Positions 1-6,068 of a stretch of DNA of 10,176 nt are shown one piece after another. The DNA comes from an uncultured Collinsella sp. (lineage in GTDB: Bacteria; Actinomycetota; Coriobacteriia; Coriobacteriales; Coriobacteriaceae): positions 1-10,176 of the forward strand of contig CABQKL010000069.1 of NCBI GenBank assembly GCA_902464645.1, in the 5' to 3' direction. Below the pieces are notes generated by a model. It was given only the letters and a program-made list of their open reading frames with translations, did not search any database and was not told the DNA's origin. The number at the start of each line of letters is the position of its first letter. Position 1 is the first letter of the stretch. The position numbers and the translations under genes were made by a program.

Positions 1-55
1 GGACGCCGCCCTCTCAAGGCGGAGATCACCAGTTCGAATCTGGTACGGGCTACCA
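1..55 (+). tRNA. tRNA-Glu(CUC), 3' part
   Basis: The 5' end lies outside the window. The anticodon stem CCGCC/GGCGG (6-10 and 18-22) closes the seven-base loop CTCTCAA, so the anticodon is CTC at 13-15, which reads GAG (Glu). The T arm follows, with stem ACCAG/CTGGT (28-32 and 40-44) around the loop TTCGAAT. The acceptor 3' strand is 45-51, the discriminator base is A52, and CCA is encoded at 53-55. The acceptor 5' strand and most of the D arm are not visible, so identity rests on the anticodon. Confidence 0.92.
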
Positions 56-65
56 TGTTTTAGAT

Positions 66-97
66 ACCCGGCCTTTCGTGAGAAGGTCGGGTTTTTT
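66..97 (+). terminator. Intrinsic terminator of the tRNA transcript
   Basis: Arms at 66-75 (ACCCGGCCTT) and 83-92 (AAGGTCGGGT) pair over 10 bp with one G-U wobble around a 7-nt loop. The T-run covers 92-97. It begins 10 nt after the tRNA CCA and ends the tRNA transcript before the next gene. Confidence 0.9.
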
Positions 98-167
98 GTT
101 GCGTGTGGGCTGGTCTGTTAATCCCATTTGCCTCATAGCTTTACGTTTTGCTCATCTCCCATACGGG

Positions 168-173
168 TACAAT
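168..173 (+). promoter_or_regulatory. Candidate -10 box for the flippase-like gene
   Basis: TACAAT at 168-173 matches the sigma-70 type -10 consensus at five of six positions and lies 33 nt before the start codon at 207. No good -35 is seen; the hexamer 17 nt upstream (GTTTTG, 145-150) is poor. A promoter is expected here because a terminator ends the preceding transcript at 97. Confidence 0.4.
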
Positions 174-206
174 AGGCCAGATACTTTGACGGTCAGAAGG
201 AGCCTC

Positions 207-1499
207 ATGACGGAGTCCTCTCAGCATAGCCCAAAGCCCCAGGTCGAGGTTTCTGGCGGCGATGACAACAAGAGCGCGCGTCGCGGCGCCATCTTCATCG
301 GCGTTGTGCTGATCGGGTATATCGTCTATCTGGTCGTGACCGGGCAGATGGGGCAGTTTTGGGCCGCTATGTCCAGCGTTCAGATGCCCTGGCTCTTCGC
401 CGCATGCTTTTGTATGTTTCTGTATCTCGTTTTTGGCATCGTGGCGTACGCGATCGCCGTTTGGCTCGACCCCGATTCGCCCGTCGGCATCCGCGACCTC
501 ATTTCGGTCGAGGCGAGCGGCATCTTCTTTGGCAACCTGACACCCATGATGATGGGCTCTACGCCTGCTCAAATTTACCGCCTTACCAAAGCCGGGCAAA
601 ACGTGGGCGAAGCGGGTGCCACGCAGTTCACCCGCTTTATCGTGTACCAGTTTGGCCTGGTGGCATGGGGTGCCATTCTGCTGCTCGCCCGCATGCCGTT
701 TTTCGCCGAGCGTTATGGCGACATGACGCTGCTGTGCGTCTTTAGCTTTGGCGGTCACTGCTGCATCCTACTCGGCATCTTTGCCGTGGCGTTGATGCCC
801 AAGACCGTCACGCGCGTCGCTCATTGCATCATCAATTGGCTCGAGCGCGTGGGCGTCTCGGCCACAAAGATCGAGGGCTGGCGCACCTTTGTCGATGGCG
901 AGATCTACTCGTTTTCCGAGAAATTCAAACTATCTGCCGGCCATTTTTCGTCCATGCTGCTCACGGTCGTCATCACTATGCTGCAGCTGGCGTTTTTCTA
1001 CCTGGTTCCGTACTTTTTGATGCTCTCTTTTGGCCACCACGAAGTCGACTTTTTCTCGGTCATGGCTGCGAGCGCCTTTGTCCAGCTGCTGAGCTCCGCC
1101 GTTCCGCTGCCCGGCGGCACTGGTGGCGCCGAGGGTGGCTTCGCATTGTTTTTGGGTCACTTTTTTGGCACGGCATCGACTGCCGGCTATCTGCTGTGGC
1201 GTCTGATCACCTTTATCGCGCCGACCATTTTGGCCGCCCCGCTGCTGGGCCTTAAGAGCGCTCACAACGAGAGCATCCATGCACGCTGGGACCGTATGAT
1301 GCGCAAGCTCTGGCGCACGCCTCAGACGCCCTTTACGCCCGTTAAGGCACATCCTGCGTGCCAGGTTACCGTTGATCCCAATCAACGTGCTCAAAAGCCT
1401 GCTGTGGCCCCTAAGCCGGCACGCCAGACCTACGTTCGCCAGACTGGCGACGGCATTCGCGTTTCCCCGGCGGCGCTCAATAAAAAGAAGCGATCTTAG
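207..1499 (+). CDS. Flippase-like / LPG-synthase TM-domain membrane protein
   Basis: A 430-residue polytopic membrane protein of the family covering the transmembrane part of lysylphosphatidylglycerol synthases (UPF0104/flippase-like). Hydrophobic segments lie near residues 27-44, 62-85, 142-162, 173-196, 248-274, 283-300 and 328-348. Family signatures are the GNLTPMMMGSTPAQ stretch (109-122) and PGGTGGAEG (302-310). The soluble C-terminal aminoacyl-transferase domain of MprF is absent, so this is not a complete lysyl-PG synthase; a lipid-handling or translocating role is inferred from the family. The last 80 residues form a basic, Pro/Lys-rich tail that is probably cytoplasmic. The ATG at 207 is chosen because AGAAGGAG (195-202) precedes it by 4 nt. 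The in-frame GTG at 78 would lie inside the tRNA terminator. It appears monocistronic. Family is fairly sure; substrate is unknown. Confidence 0.85.
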   Translation: MTESSQHSPKPQVEVSGGDDNKSARRGAIFIGVVLIGYIVYLVVTGQMGQFWAAMSSVQMPWLFAACFCMFLYLVFGIVAYAIAVWLDPDSPVGIRDLISVEASGIFFGNLTPMMMGSTPAQIYRLTKAGQNVGEAGATQFTRFIVYQFGLVAWGAILLLARMPFFAERYGDMTLLCVFSFGGHCCILLGIFAVALMPKTVTRVAHCIINWLERVGVSATKIEGWRTFVDGEIYSFSEKFKLSAGHFSSMLLTVVITMLQLAFFYLVPYFLMLSFGHHEVDFFSVMAASAFVQLLSSAVPLPGGTGGAEGGFALFLGHFFGTASTAGYLLWRLITFIAPTILAAPLLGLKSAHNESIHARWDRMMRKLWRTPQTPFTPVKAHPACQVTVDPNQRAQKPAVAPKPARQTYVRQTGDGIRVSPAALNKKKRS

Positions 1500-1527
1500 G
1501 GCCCGGTCGGCGAGTCGTGCGTTCTTG

Positions 1528-1541
1528 ATGACGCTCGTCAT
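1528..1541. promoter_or_regulatory. 14-bp palindrome, candidate TetR operator
   Basis: ATGACG (1528-1533) and CGTCAT (1536-1541) are perfect inverted copies separated by CT. There is no T-run, so it is not a terminator. It lies about 95 nt upstream of the TetR gene and overlaps the candidate -35, a usual place for an autoregulatory operator. Operator function is inferred. Confidence 0.35.
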
Positions 1542-1564
1542 TGCGATGTGAGATGTAGGATAAT
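1535..1564 (+). promoter_or_regulatory. Candidate promoter of the TetR gene
   Basis: TCGTCA (1535-1540, four of six matches to TTGACA) and GATAAT (1559-1564, five of six matches to TATAAT) are separated by 18 bp. A start near 1571 would leave a leader of about 65 nt. Both hexamers overlap inverted repeats, consistent with repression by a dimeric regulator. The -35 is weak. Confidence 0.35.
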
Positions 1565-1582
1565 CCTCTTACGTTGATTATC
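1559..1582. promoter_or_regulatory. Inverted repeat over the candidate TetR start site
   Basis: GATAATC (1559-1565) and GATTATC (1576-1582) are perfect inverted 7-mers with a 10-nt spacer. An outer pair, ATGTG (1546-1550) and CACAT (1586-1590), would extend the symmetry. A nested 11-nt palindrome AGGATAATCCT lies at 1557-1567. It could be an operator or a leader hairpin; the sequence alone does not decide. Confidence 0.3.
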
Positions 1583-1635
1583 TCCCACATGTAGAGGACT
1601 TACAGGTGGGCTGTTGACATGAAGGGGACACGTCT

Positions 1636-2247
1636 ATGGCTACCACCAAACCGCGCCTTGACCGTCGTATCGTCCGCAGTCGCAATGCGATTCTTTCGGC
1701 GTTTGAGCGACTGCTTATGGAAAAGCCCTTGGCCGATATTACGGTGAGCGCTATCGCGCGCGAGGCAAATGTCGACCGTAAGACCTTCTACGTGCACTTT
1801 GGCACGGTCGACGGCTTGCTCGACGCCATTGCCGTCGACGTGGTCGAGATGATCGTCGATTCAGTCGAGAAGACGCTTTCCTCCATGGGCGGCGACACCA
1901 ACGAGCGCGCACTTGGCGCTGCGGCGTCCTTTTTCAAGACCGTTAACGAGGCGCTGTGCAACAACCTGGTGCTTAATCGCCAGTTGATCGAAAACATTCC
2001 GCTCGACGACTTTATGGCTCGTCTGCGTGTGCCGCTCGAGCACGAGATCGCTGAGCGCGATCTGCTGCCCGAGGGTCTAAAGGATGAGATGTTCGATTAC
2101 TACCTGGCGTTTTTGCTGTCCGGCATTATCGGCATCTATCGCACGTGGGCGTTGTCGGACGGCTCGGTTCCCATCGAGCGCGTCTCGGCGGTCGCCAACG
2201 ACCTAACTCTCAACGGCCTATCCAGCCTGGAATCTCGTTTCGAATAG
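1636..2247 (+). CDS. TetR/AcrR-family transcriptional regulator
   Basis: A 203-residue one-component regulator. The N-terminal TetR DNA-binding domain spans about residues 12-60; the helix-turn-helix falls at about 35-55 (ITVSAIAREANVDRKTFYVH), with the family-typical tyrosine-phenylalanine pattern in its recognition helix. The remainder is a helical ligand-binding and dimerisation domain. Its end (about 155-200, YYLAFLLSGIIGIYRTW and what follows) resembles the C-terminal domains of TetR proteins common in Firmicutes and Actinobacteria, such as those near dihydroxyacetone-kinase regulators. The ATG at 1636 has GAAGGGG (1621-1627) 8 nt upstream. Inverted repeats upstream suggest autoregulation. 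The gene converges with the radical SAM gene and is followed by a strong terminator, so it is probably monocistronic. Ligand and targets are unknown. Confidence 0.9.
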   Translation: MATTKPRLDRRIVRSRNAILSAFERLLMEKPLADITVSAIAREANVDRKTFYVHFGTVDGLLDAIAVDVVEMIVDSVEKTLSSMGGDTNERALGAAASFFKTVNEALCNNLVLNRQLIENIPLDDFMARLRVPLEHEIAERDLLPEGLKDEMFDYYLAFLLSGIIGIYRTWALSDGSVPIERVSAVANDLTLNGLSSLESRFE

Positions 2248-2285
2248 ACCTTCTGGTGGCAACTGCCTCCATCAGACCCTTAATG

Positions 2286-2352
2286 AGTTGCGGTGAAATA
2301 GTGTCTGTTTTTGCTGGTAGAAGGCATAATCAGACGCTATTTCACCGCAACT
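2286..2352 (+). repeat. 67-bp palindromic repeat element, copy 1
   Basis: Arms of 22 nt at 2286-2307 and 2331-2352, beginning AGTTGCGGTGAAATAG and ending CTATTTCACCGCAACT, are inverted copies with one mismatch (a G-U wobble in the plus-strand RNA) around a 23-nt centre. The reverse complement of 4003-4069 aligns without gaps over all 67 positions, with 54 identities. It lies 38 nt past the TetR stop and 84 nt past the radical SAM stop. No T-run follows, so it is not a standard terminator. A dispersed REP- or MITE-like element is the best description. Confidence 0.8.
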
Positions 2353-2376
2353 TAGGGGTTATATGTCATATATGGT

Positions 2377-2416
2377 GCGGGCGCTCCAAGATATCTTGGG
2401 GCGCCCGCGCGTTTTT
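2377..2416 (+). terminator. Intrinsic terminator downstream of the TetR gene
   Basis: GCGGGCGC (2377-2384) pairs with GCGCCCGC (2401-2408). The stem continues through a T-G wobble and the palindrome CCAAGATATCTTGG, giving a long GC-rich hairpin. TTTTT follows at 2412-2416. On the minus strand the sequence after the stem has no T-run, so it mainly serves plus-strand transcription from the TetR gene, though the hairpin could also slow the opposing radical SAM transcript. Confidence 0.88.
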
Positions 2417-2436
2417 ATTCTATCGATGATGGGGTA

Positions 2437-3870
2437 CTAGCAGTTTGATTTAAGCTTGCGGCCCTGCTTTTCAAACTTGTGCATATCGCTATCGGCCATG
2501 CCCTGTGTCATATCGTCGTGGCGCTTGGTGTAGAGCGGATCTTTGGGGTCGTTCCAAATGCGCTCTGCCACGGATGACCAAGCTTTGGCGGCGGCACGGG
2601 TCTTCTCGCGCAGTTGTTCGGGAGACTCCTTCTCTACCAGGTCGGTGCTCATGGCGCCTGCCTCGGCGACCATTTTGGGCAGTACATCGGGGTTCTCGAG
2701 CATGGGGCAAGGTTTGAGGTAGTTGTCGTTAAAAGGCTGGCCTTCGTAATACTTCATAAAGAGGGGAGAGCGAAGTGCGTCGAGCAGGCTTACGTCGTGG
2801 ATATTGGCATTGGAGTAGTGAATGAAAACGCACGGCTCCACGTCTCCCGCCGCGTTGATATGTAGGTAGCGTCGTCCGCCGGCGATACAGCCGCCCACGA
2901 ACTCACCGTCATTTTGGAAATCGAGGGTAAAGAGGGGCTTTTTCTCTCGCATCTCGCGAATAAAATGATACATGTGCTCGCGCTGCTCAGGCGTGGGCAT
3001 AAGCTCGTTGGTGGCATTGCGGCCGACCGGCATAAAGTAGAAATACCAGCAGAAGAGCGCGCCCTCGCGAATCATCCAGTCCATGTTTTCCTCGGTGGCG
3101 ACGGTATCGGCGTTGGCGCTGGTCCAGCACGTCGAGATTCCAAACGGCAGTTTTCGCTCACGCAAAAGTTTCATGGCGTGTTCGATCTTTTCGTACGTAC
3201 CCTCGCCACGGCGGGCGTTGGTGGTGTGCTCGTTGCCCTCGGCGCTTATGGCGGGGACAAAGTTTGCAACGCGGATCATGTCGTCACAGAACGCCTCGTC
3301 GATGAGCGTGGAATTGGTGAAGCAGAGAAACACGCAGTCCTGATGTTTTTCGCAAATTCTGATCAGGTCGTGCTTGCGGACGAGCGGCTCGCCGCCGGTA
3401 TAGATGTAGATGTGCGTGCCGAGCTCTTTGCCCTGCGTGACGATGGAGTCGATGTCATCGAAGGACAGATTCTGCTTATGGCCATACTCGGCGGCCCAGC
3501 AGCCCGTGCAATGCAGGTTGCAGGCACTTGTTGGGTCGAGCAGGATGGCCCACGGAATATTGCACTGGTATTTCTCGCGGTTCTTTTCTTGCTGTGGCCA
3601 GGCGAGCAGGTTACCGTCGACAATGAGCGCTTTGAGCAACTTGGTGCGCATTTTGGGATTGAGGCTAAAGATGCGCATGATCAAGTCATACCAATTGCCG
3701 CGGCTCTTGATGACGTTGGTGAACGCCTCGCGTTGCACGGGAAATACGCGGTCGGGGACCAGCTTGTTCACGAGGTCCATGATTTTGTCGATGTTTTCTT
3801 GCGGGTTGTCGTCGAGATAATCGATGAGCTTGTTGAGCGCTGCACGCTCTGCTGACTGTGTAAGCGACAT
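2437..3870 (-). CDS. Radical SAM protein with probable SPASM-like auxiliary cluster
   Basis: A 477-residue radical SAM enzyme. The SAM-cluster motif CNLHCTGC gives C117, C121 and C124, in the usual CX3CX2C spacing, and TGGEP (158-162) is the SAM-binding GGE motif. Cysteines C328, C347 and C388 (the last in KPCPMLENPD) fit a SPASM/twitch-type auxiliary Fe-S domain, as in PqqE-, anSME- and AlbA-like proteins. About 105 mostly helical residues precede the barrel, and the tail after 405 is charged and helical. The protein should be cytoplasmic and oxygen-sensitive. The substrate is not recognisable, and no adjacent short ORF resembles a RiPP precursor, so peptide modification is only one possibility. 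The ATG at 3870 has AAAGGA about 6 nt upstream. The gene is monocistronic, convergent with the TetR gene and bracketed by two copies of a 67-bp repeat. Confidence 0.88.
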   Translation of the reverse strand: MSLTQSAERAALNKLIDYLDDNPQENIDKIMDLVNKLVPDRVFPVQREAFTNVIKSRGNWYDLIMRIFSLNPKMRTKLLKALIVDGNLLAWPQQEKNREKYQCNIPWAILLDPTSACNLHCTGCWAAEYGHKQNLSFDDIDSIVTQGKELGTHIYIYTGGEPLVRKHDLIRICEKHQDCVFLCFTNSTLIDEAFCDDMIRVANFVPAISAEGNEHTTNARRGEGTYEKIEHAMKLLRERKLPFGISTCWTSANADTVATEENMDWMIREGALFCWYFYFMPVGRNATNELMPTPEQREHMYHFIREMREKKPLFTLDFQNDGEFVGGCIAGGRRYLHINAAGDVEPCVFIHYSNANIHDVSLLDALRSPLFMKYYEGQPFNDNYLKPCPMLENPDVLPKMVAEAGAMSTDLVEKESPEQLREKTRAAAKAWSSVAERIWNDPKDPLYTKRHDDMTQGMADSDMHKFEKQGRKLKSNC

Positions 3871-3900
3871 GGGTATCCTTTCACGTGTGCTTTGTGTGTG

Positions 3901-3956
3901 ATAATACCCACTTGTGGATTAAACGAAGTCTAAAGATTTGTAATGTGTCTATTCAA
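3901..3956 (-). promoter_or_regulatory. Candidate promoter region of the radical SAM gene
   Basis: On the minus strand TTGAAT (3951-3956) and TAGACT (3927-3932) are separated by 18 bp and lie 57 nt before the start codon. A second possible -10, TATTAT (3901-3906), is closer but has no good -35. A 13-nt palindrome, AATCAATTTGATT, lies just upstream at 3959-3971 and could be an operator. The exact start site is undecided. Confidence 0.35.
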
Positions 3957-4002
3957 CGAATCAATTTGATTTGGGGTGAAGCGTTATACCGGACGCGCTC
4001 TA

Positions 4003-4069
4003 AGTTGCAGTGGAATAGGGACAGATATGGCCTTTTAGCAGCATAAACAGTCTCTATTTCACCGCAACT
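4003..4069 (-). repeat. 67-bp palindromic repeat element, copy 2
   Basis: On the minus strand it begins AGTTGCGGTGAAATAG and ends CTATTCCACTGCAACT, matching copy 1 (2286-2352) at 54 of 67 ungapped positions. The 20-nt arms pair with one G-U wobble and two A-C mismatches. Element position 19/49 is T-A in copy 1 and A-T in copy 2, a compensatory change. TA dinucleotides flank it at 4001-4002 and 4070-4071. It lies 14 nt past the permease stop, so it would be the first hairpin in the transporter transcript's 3' end, but no T-run follows. Confidence 0.8.
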
Positions 4070-4083
4070 TATCTTGTGTTGGC

Positions 4084-5298
4084 TTACTGGTAGCGAAGGC
4101 ATTCGACTGGATCGAGCTTTGCGGCGCGGCGGGCGGGGTAGAAGCCAAAGACCACGCCGATGCCGACCGATACGGCAAATGCGATCAGCACGGTCGTAAT
4201 GGAGAAGCTCGGCGTAATCGTCCCAGTGGCCCCAAACTCGCTCATAATGCTCGAGTTGGCGGCAAAGAACGTAAGACCCCAGGCCAGTAGATAGCCAATC
4301 ACGACACCTAAAATGCCGCCGGTGATGCACAGCGCCGAGGATTCGGCCAAAAACTGGGCCGTGATATCGCGTCGGCTTGCGCCCAGGGCGCGGCGAATGC
4401 CAATTTCGCGGATGCGCTCGGTCACGTTGGTGAGCATCATGTTCATAATGCCGATTCCGCCGACAAGGAGCGAAATGCCGGCAACCGCGCCCATGATGAG
4501 CGAGAAGGCGCCCATAAAGGAGTTGAGGGCGTCGATAGCGCTCTTCATGGAGCTTGCCGACACGCTGTCGTACTCGTCGTCCTCCGAGATGCCCTTCATG
4601 CTGCGCACCTTGGACTCGATTGTCTTGCAGAGCTCGTCCATATCGGTGCCCTCGGCGGCGAGTGCCGTCACACTGGGAAACGATGGATTGTCATCGCCGA
4701 AAAGCTCGGCGATCGTTTCTCGTGGCATGTACAGGCTCAGTGAGCCCATGGAGTCGTTGCCGCCGTCGATGACGCCAATGATCTGCACGTCTCCGCTCGA
4801 GACCTTGATAGTCTTGCCGACTGCGTCCTGTTCGTTGCCGTAAAGTTGTTCGGCGCCGCCGCGGCCGATGAGCGCCACGTGCGCGCCGGATTTTGACTCG
4901 ATATCGCTATAGGTTCGGCCGGCCACGATCTTGCTGGCGCCCACGGCATCGAGCATGTCGCTATCGACGCCCTGTGCCATGACGGTATAGCTTTTATCTC
5001 CAACTTTGTACTCGGAATAGGCGCTGTCGACGATGCCGATCTGCTCAATTTGCGGCACCATCTTACGCAGTTTCTCGACGTCCGAATCGGTGAGCTCCTG
5101 GGAAGAGTAGATCTGCACCATGCGAGCGGCGTTAAGTCCCAAGCTGTTGACCAGGCTGTTTTGGATGCCACCGATGAGCGAGGTCATGGCTATGACCGAG
5201 GCGATGCCAATGACGATGCCCAAGATGGTGAGCAGACTGCGCCCCTTGTTGGCCTCGAGCGAGTGCAGGGCTTCTTGTACGAGATCGCGGGTGCTCAT
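4084..5298 (-). CDS. ABC transporter permease, FtsX/MacB type
   Basis: A 404-residue permease of the MacB/YknZ class. A first membrane helix (about 21-45, LLTILGIVIGIASVIAM) is followed by an extracytoplasmic MacB core domain (about 50-255) and a C-terminal FtsX domain with three helices (about 263-288, 318-345 and 366-388). Between the last helices and the ATPase contact is the family motif GIGIMNMMLTNVTERIREIGIRRALGAS (split as 281-290 and 291-308). The ending YPARRAAKLDPVECLRYQ (387-404) is typical of these permeases. These proteins usually dimerise and transmit force from the ATPase to the extracytoplasmic side. The ATG overlaps the ATPase stop by 4 nt (ATGA), with AAAGGAG (5306-5312) 7 nt upstream, so it is last in a translationally coupled operon. 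Substrate is unknown; an antimicrobial peptide, lipid or envelope component is possible. Confidence 0.93.
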   Translation of the reverse strand: MSTRDLVQEALHSLEANKGRSLLTILGIVIGIASVIAMTSLIGGIQNSLVNSLGLNAARMVQIYSSQELTDSDVEKLRKMVPQIEQIGIVDSAYSEYKVGDKSYTVMAQGVDSDMLDAVGASKIVAGRTYSDIESKSGAHVALIGRGGAEQLYGNEQDAVGKTIKVSSGDVQIIGVIDGGNDSMGSLSLYMPRETIAELFGDDNPSFPSVTALAAEGTDMDELCKTIESKVRSMKGISEDDEYDSVSASSMKSAIDALNSFMGAFSLIMGAVAGISLLVGGIGIMNMMLTNVTERIREIGIRRALGASRRDITAQFLAESSALCITGGILGVVIGYLLAWGLTFFAANSSIMSEFGATGTITPSFSITTVLIAFAVSVGIGVVFGFYPARRAAKLDPVECLRYQ

Positions 5299-6068
5299 GC
5301 CTTCGCTCCTTTCGGCGGTGTAGAAGGTGCATAAATCGCGGGTAGGTTGCTGACGGCCCCGCGTAGCGTATTCGGCGCGTGCGCGATATATGCGCCGTCA
5401 TGGATACGCCCGTCGCGAATGGTTACGGCACGGTCGGCCTCGGCGGCAATGCCCGGGTCGTGCGTGATGAGCACGATGGTCTTGCCGCGCTCCTGGAGCT
5501 TGTGGAAGGTTTCCATGACGAGCGCCCCGGTTGCCGAGTCTAGGTTACCCGTGGGCTCGTCGGCCAAAATGATGGGCGGATCGTTGACGAGGGCACGCGC
5601 GATGGCGACGCGTTGCATCTGTCCGCCCGAGAGTTCTGATATGCGGTGGTCCCAATGGTCGACCGGAAGCGTGACAGCTTGCAGCGCGTGCACGGCGCGC
5701 ATCTCGCGCTGGCTGCGCGGCACATTGGTGTAGGACAGCGGCAGCATGACGTTTTCGATAACCGACAGACGCGGCAGCAGGTTGAAACTTTGAAAGACAA
5801 AGCCAATGCTCAGCGCACGCACCTCGGTGAGCTCATCATCGTCGAGTTCAGCGACATTGAGCCCCTGCAGGTAATAGTCGCCCGCCGTCGGCTTGTCCAA
5901 GCAACCCAGGATGTTCATGAGTGTCGACTTGCCCGAGCCTGAGGGGCCGGTGACGGCGACGAACTCACCGGGGTCCACCGCCAGGCTCACATTGTGCAGT
6001 ATGTGAGCGCAACCGGCCTCGCTCTCAAAGATGCGGTGCACGTTGCGGATGTCGATGACGGGGCGCAT
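5295..6068 (-). CDS. ABC transporter ATP-binding protein, MacB/LolD class
   Basis: A 257-residue ATPase with the full motif set: Walker A GPSGSGKST (41-49), Q-loop Q93 in VFQSFNLLPRL, signature LSGGQ (146-150), Walker B IILADEP (166-172, catalytic E171) and the switch histidine H203 in ITHDP. The sequence around the Q-loop and the Walker B extension (TGNLDSATG) place it in the LolD/YknY/MacB subfamily, which powers FtsX-type permeases. The last 30 or so residues are a Pro/Ala-rich extension beyond the usual end. The ATG overlaps the stop of the preceding membrane-fusion gene by one base (TAATG), and its own stop overlaps the permease start by 4 nt, so all three are co-translated. Cytoplasmic, bound to the permease. 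Confidence 0.96.
   Translation of the reverse strand: MRPVIDIRNVHRIFESEAGCAHILHNVSLAVDPGEFVAVTGPSGSGKSTLMNILGCLDKPTAGDYYLQGLNVAELDDDELTEVRALSIGFVFQSFNLLPRLSVIENVMLPLSYTNVPRSQREMRAVHALQAVTLPVDHWDHRISELSGGQMQRVAIARALVNDPPIILADEPTGNLDSATGALVMETFHKLQERGKTIVLITHDPGIAAEADRAVTIRDGRIHDGAYIAHAPNTLRGAVSNLPAIYAPSTPPKGAKA

Noticed and set aside
1..97. tRNA 3' end as an integration (att) site for a mobile element
   Set aside because: No second copy of the tRNA 3' end and no integrase gene is seen in the window.
78..206. Upstream GTG start extending the flippase-like protein by 43 residues
   Set aside because: The GTG lies inside the tRNA terminator hairpin, and the ATG at 207 has a strong ribosome site 4 nt upstream.
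1614..1619. Perfect TTGACA -35 hexamer before the TetR gene
   Set aside because: It lies only 16 nt before the start codon, so its -10 would fall inside the gene and no suitable hexamer is there.
2914..3855. Plus-strand ORF (313 codons) opposite the radical SAM gene
   Set aside because: The radical SAM reading has all family motifs; this one has none and no ribosome site of note.
3871..4083. A short RiPP precursor gene next to the radical SAM gene
   Set aside because: I saw no short ORF with a ribosome site and a plausible leader/core peptide in this gap or in 2248-2436; the space is largely filled by the repeats and promoter-like sequence.
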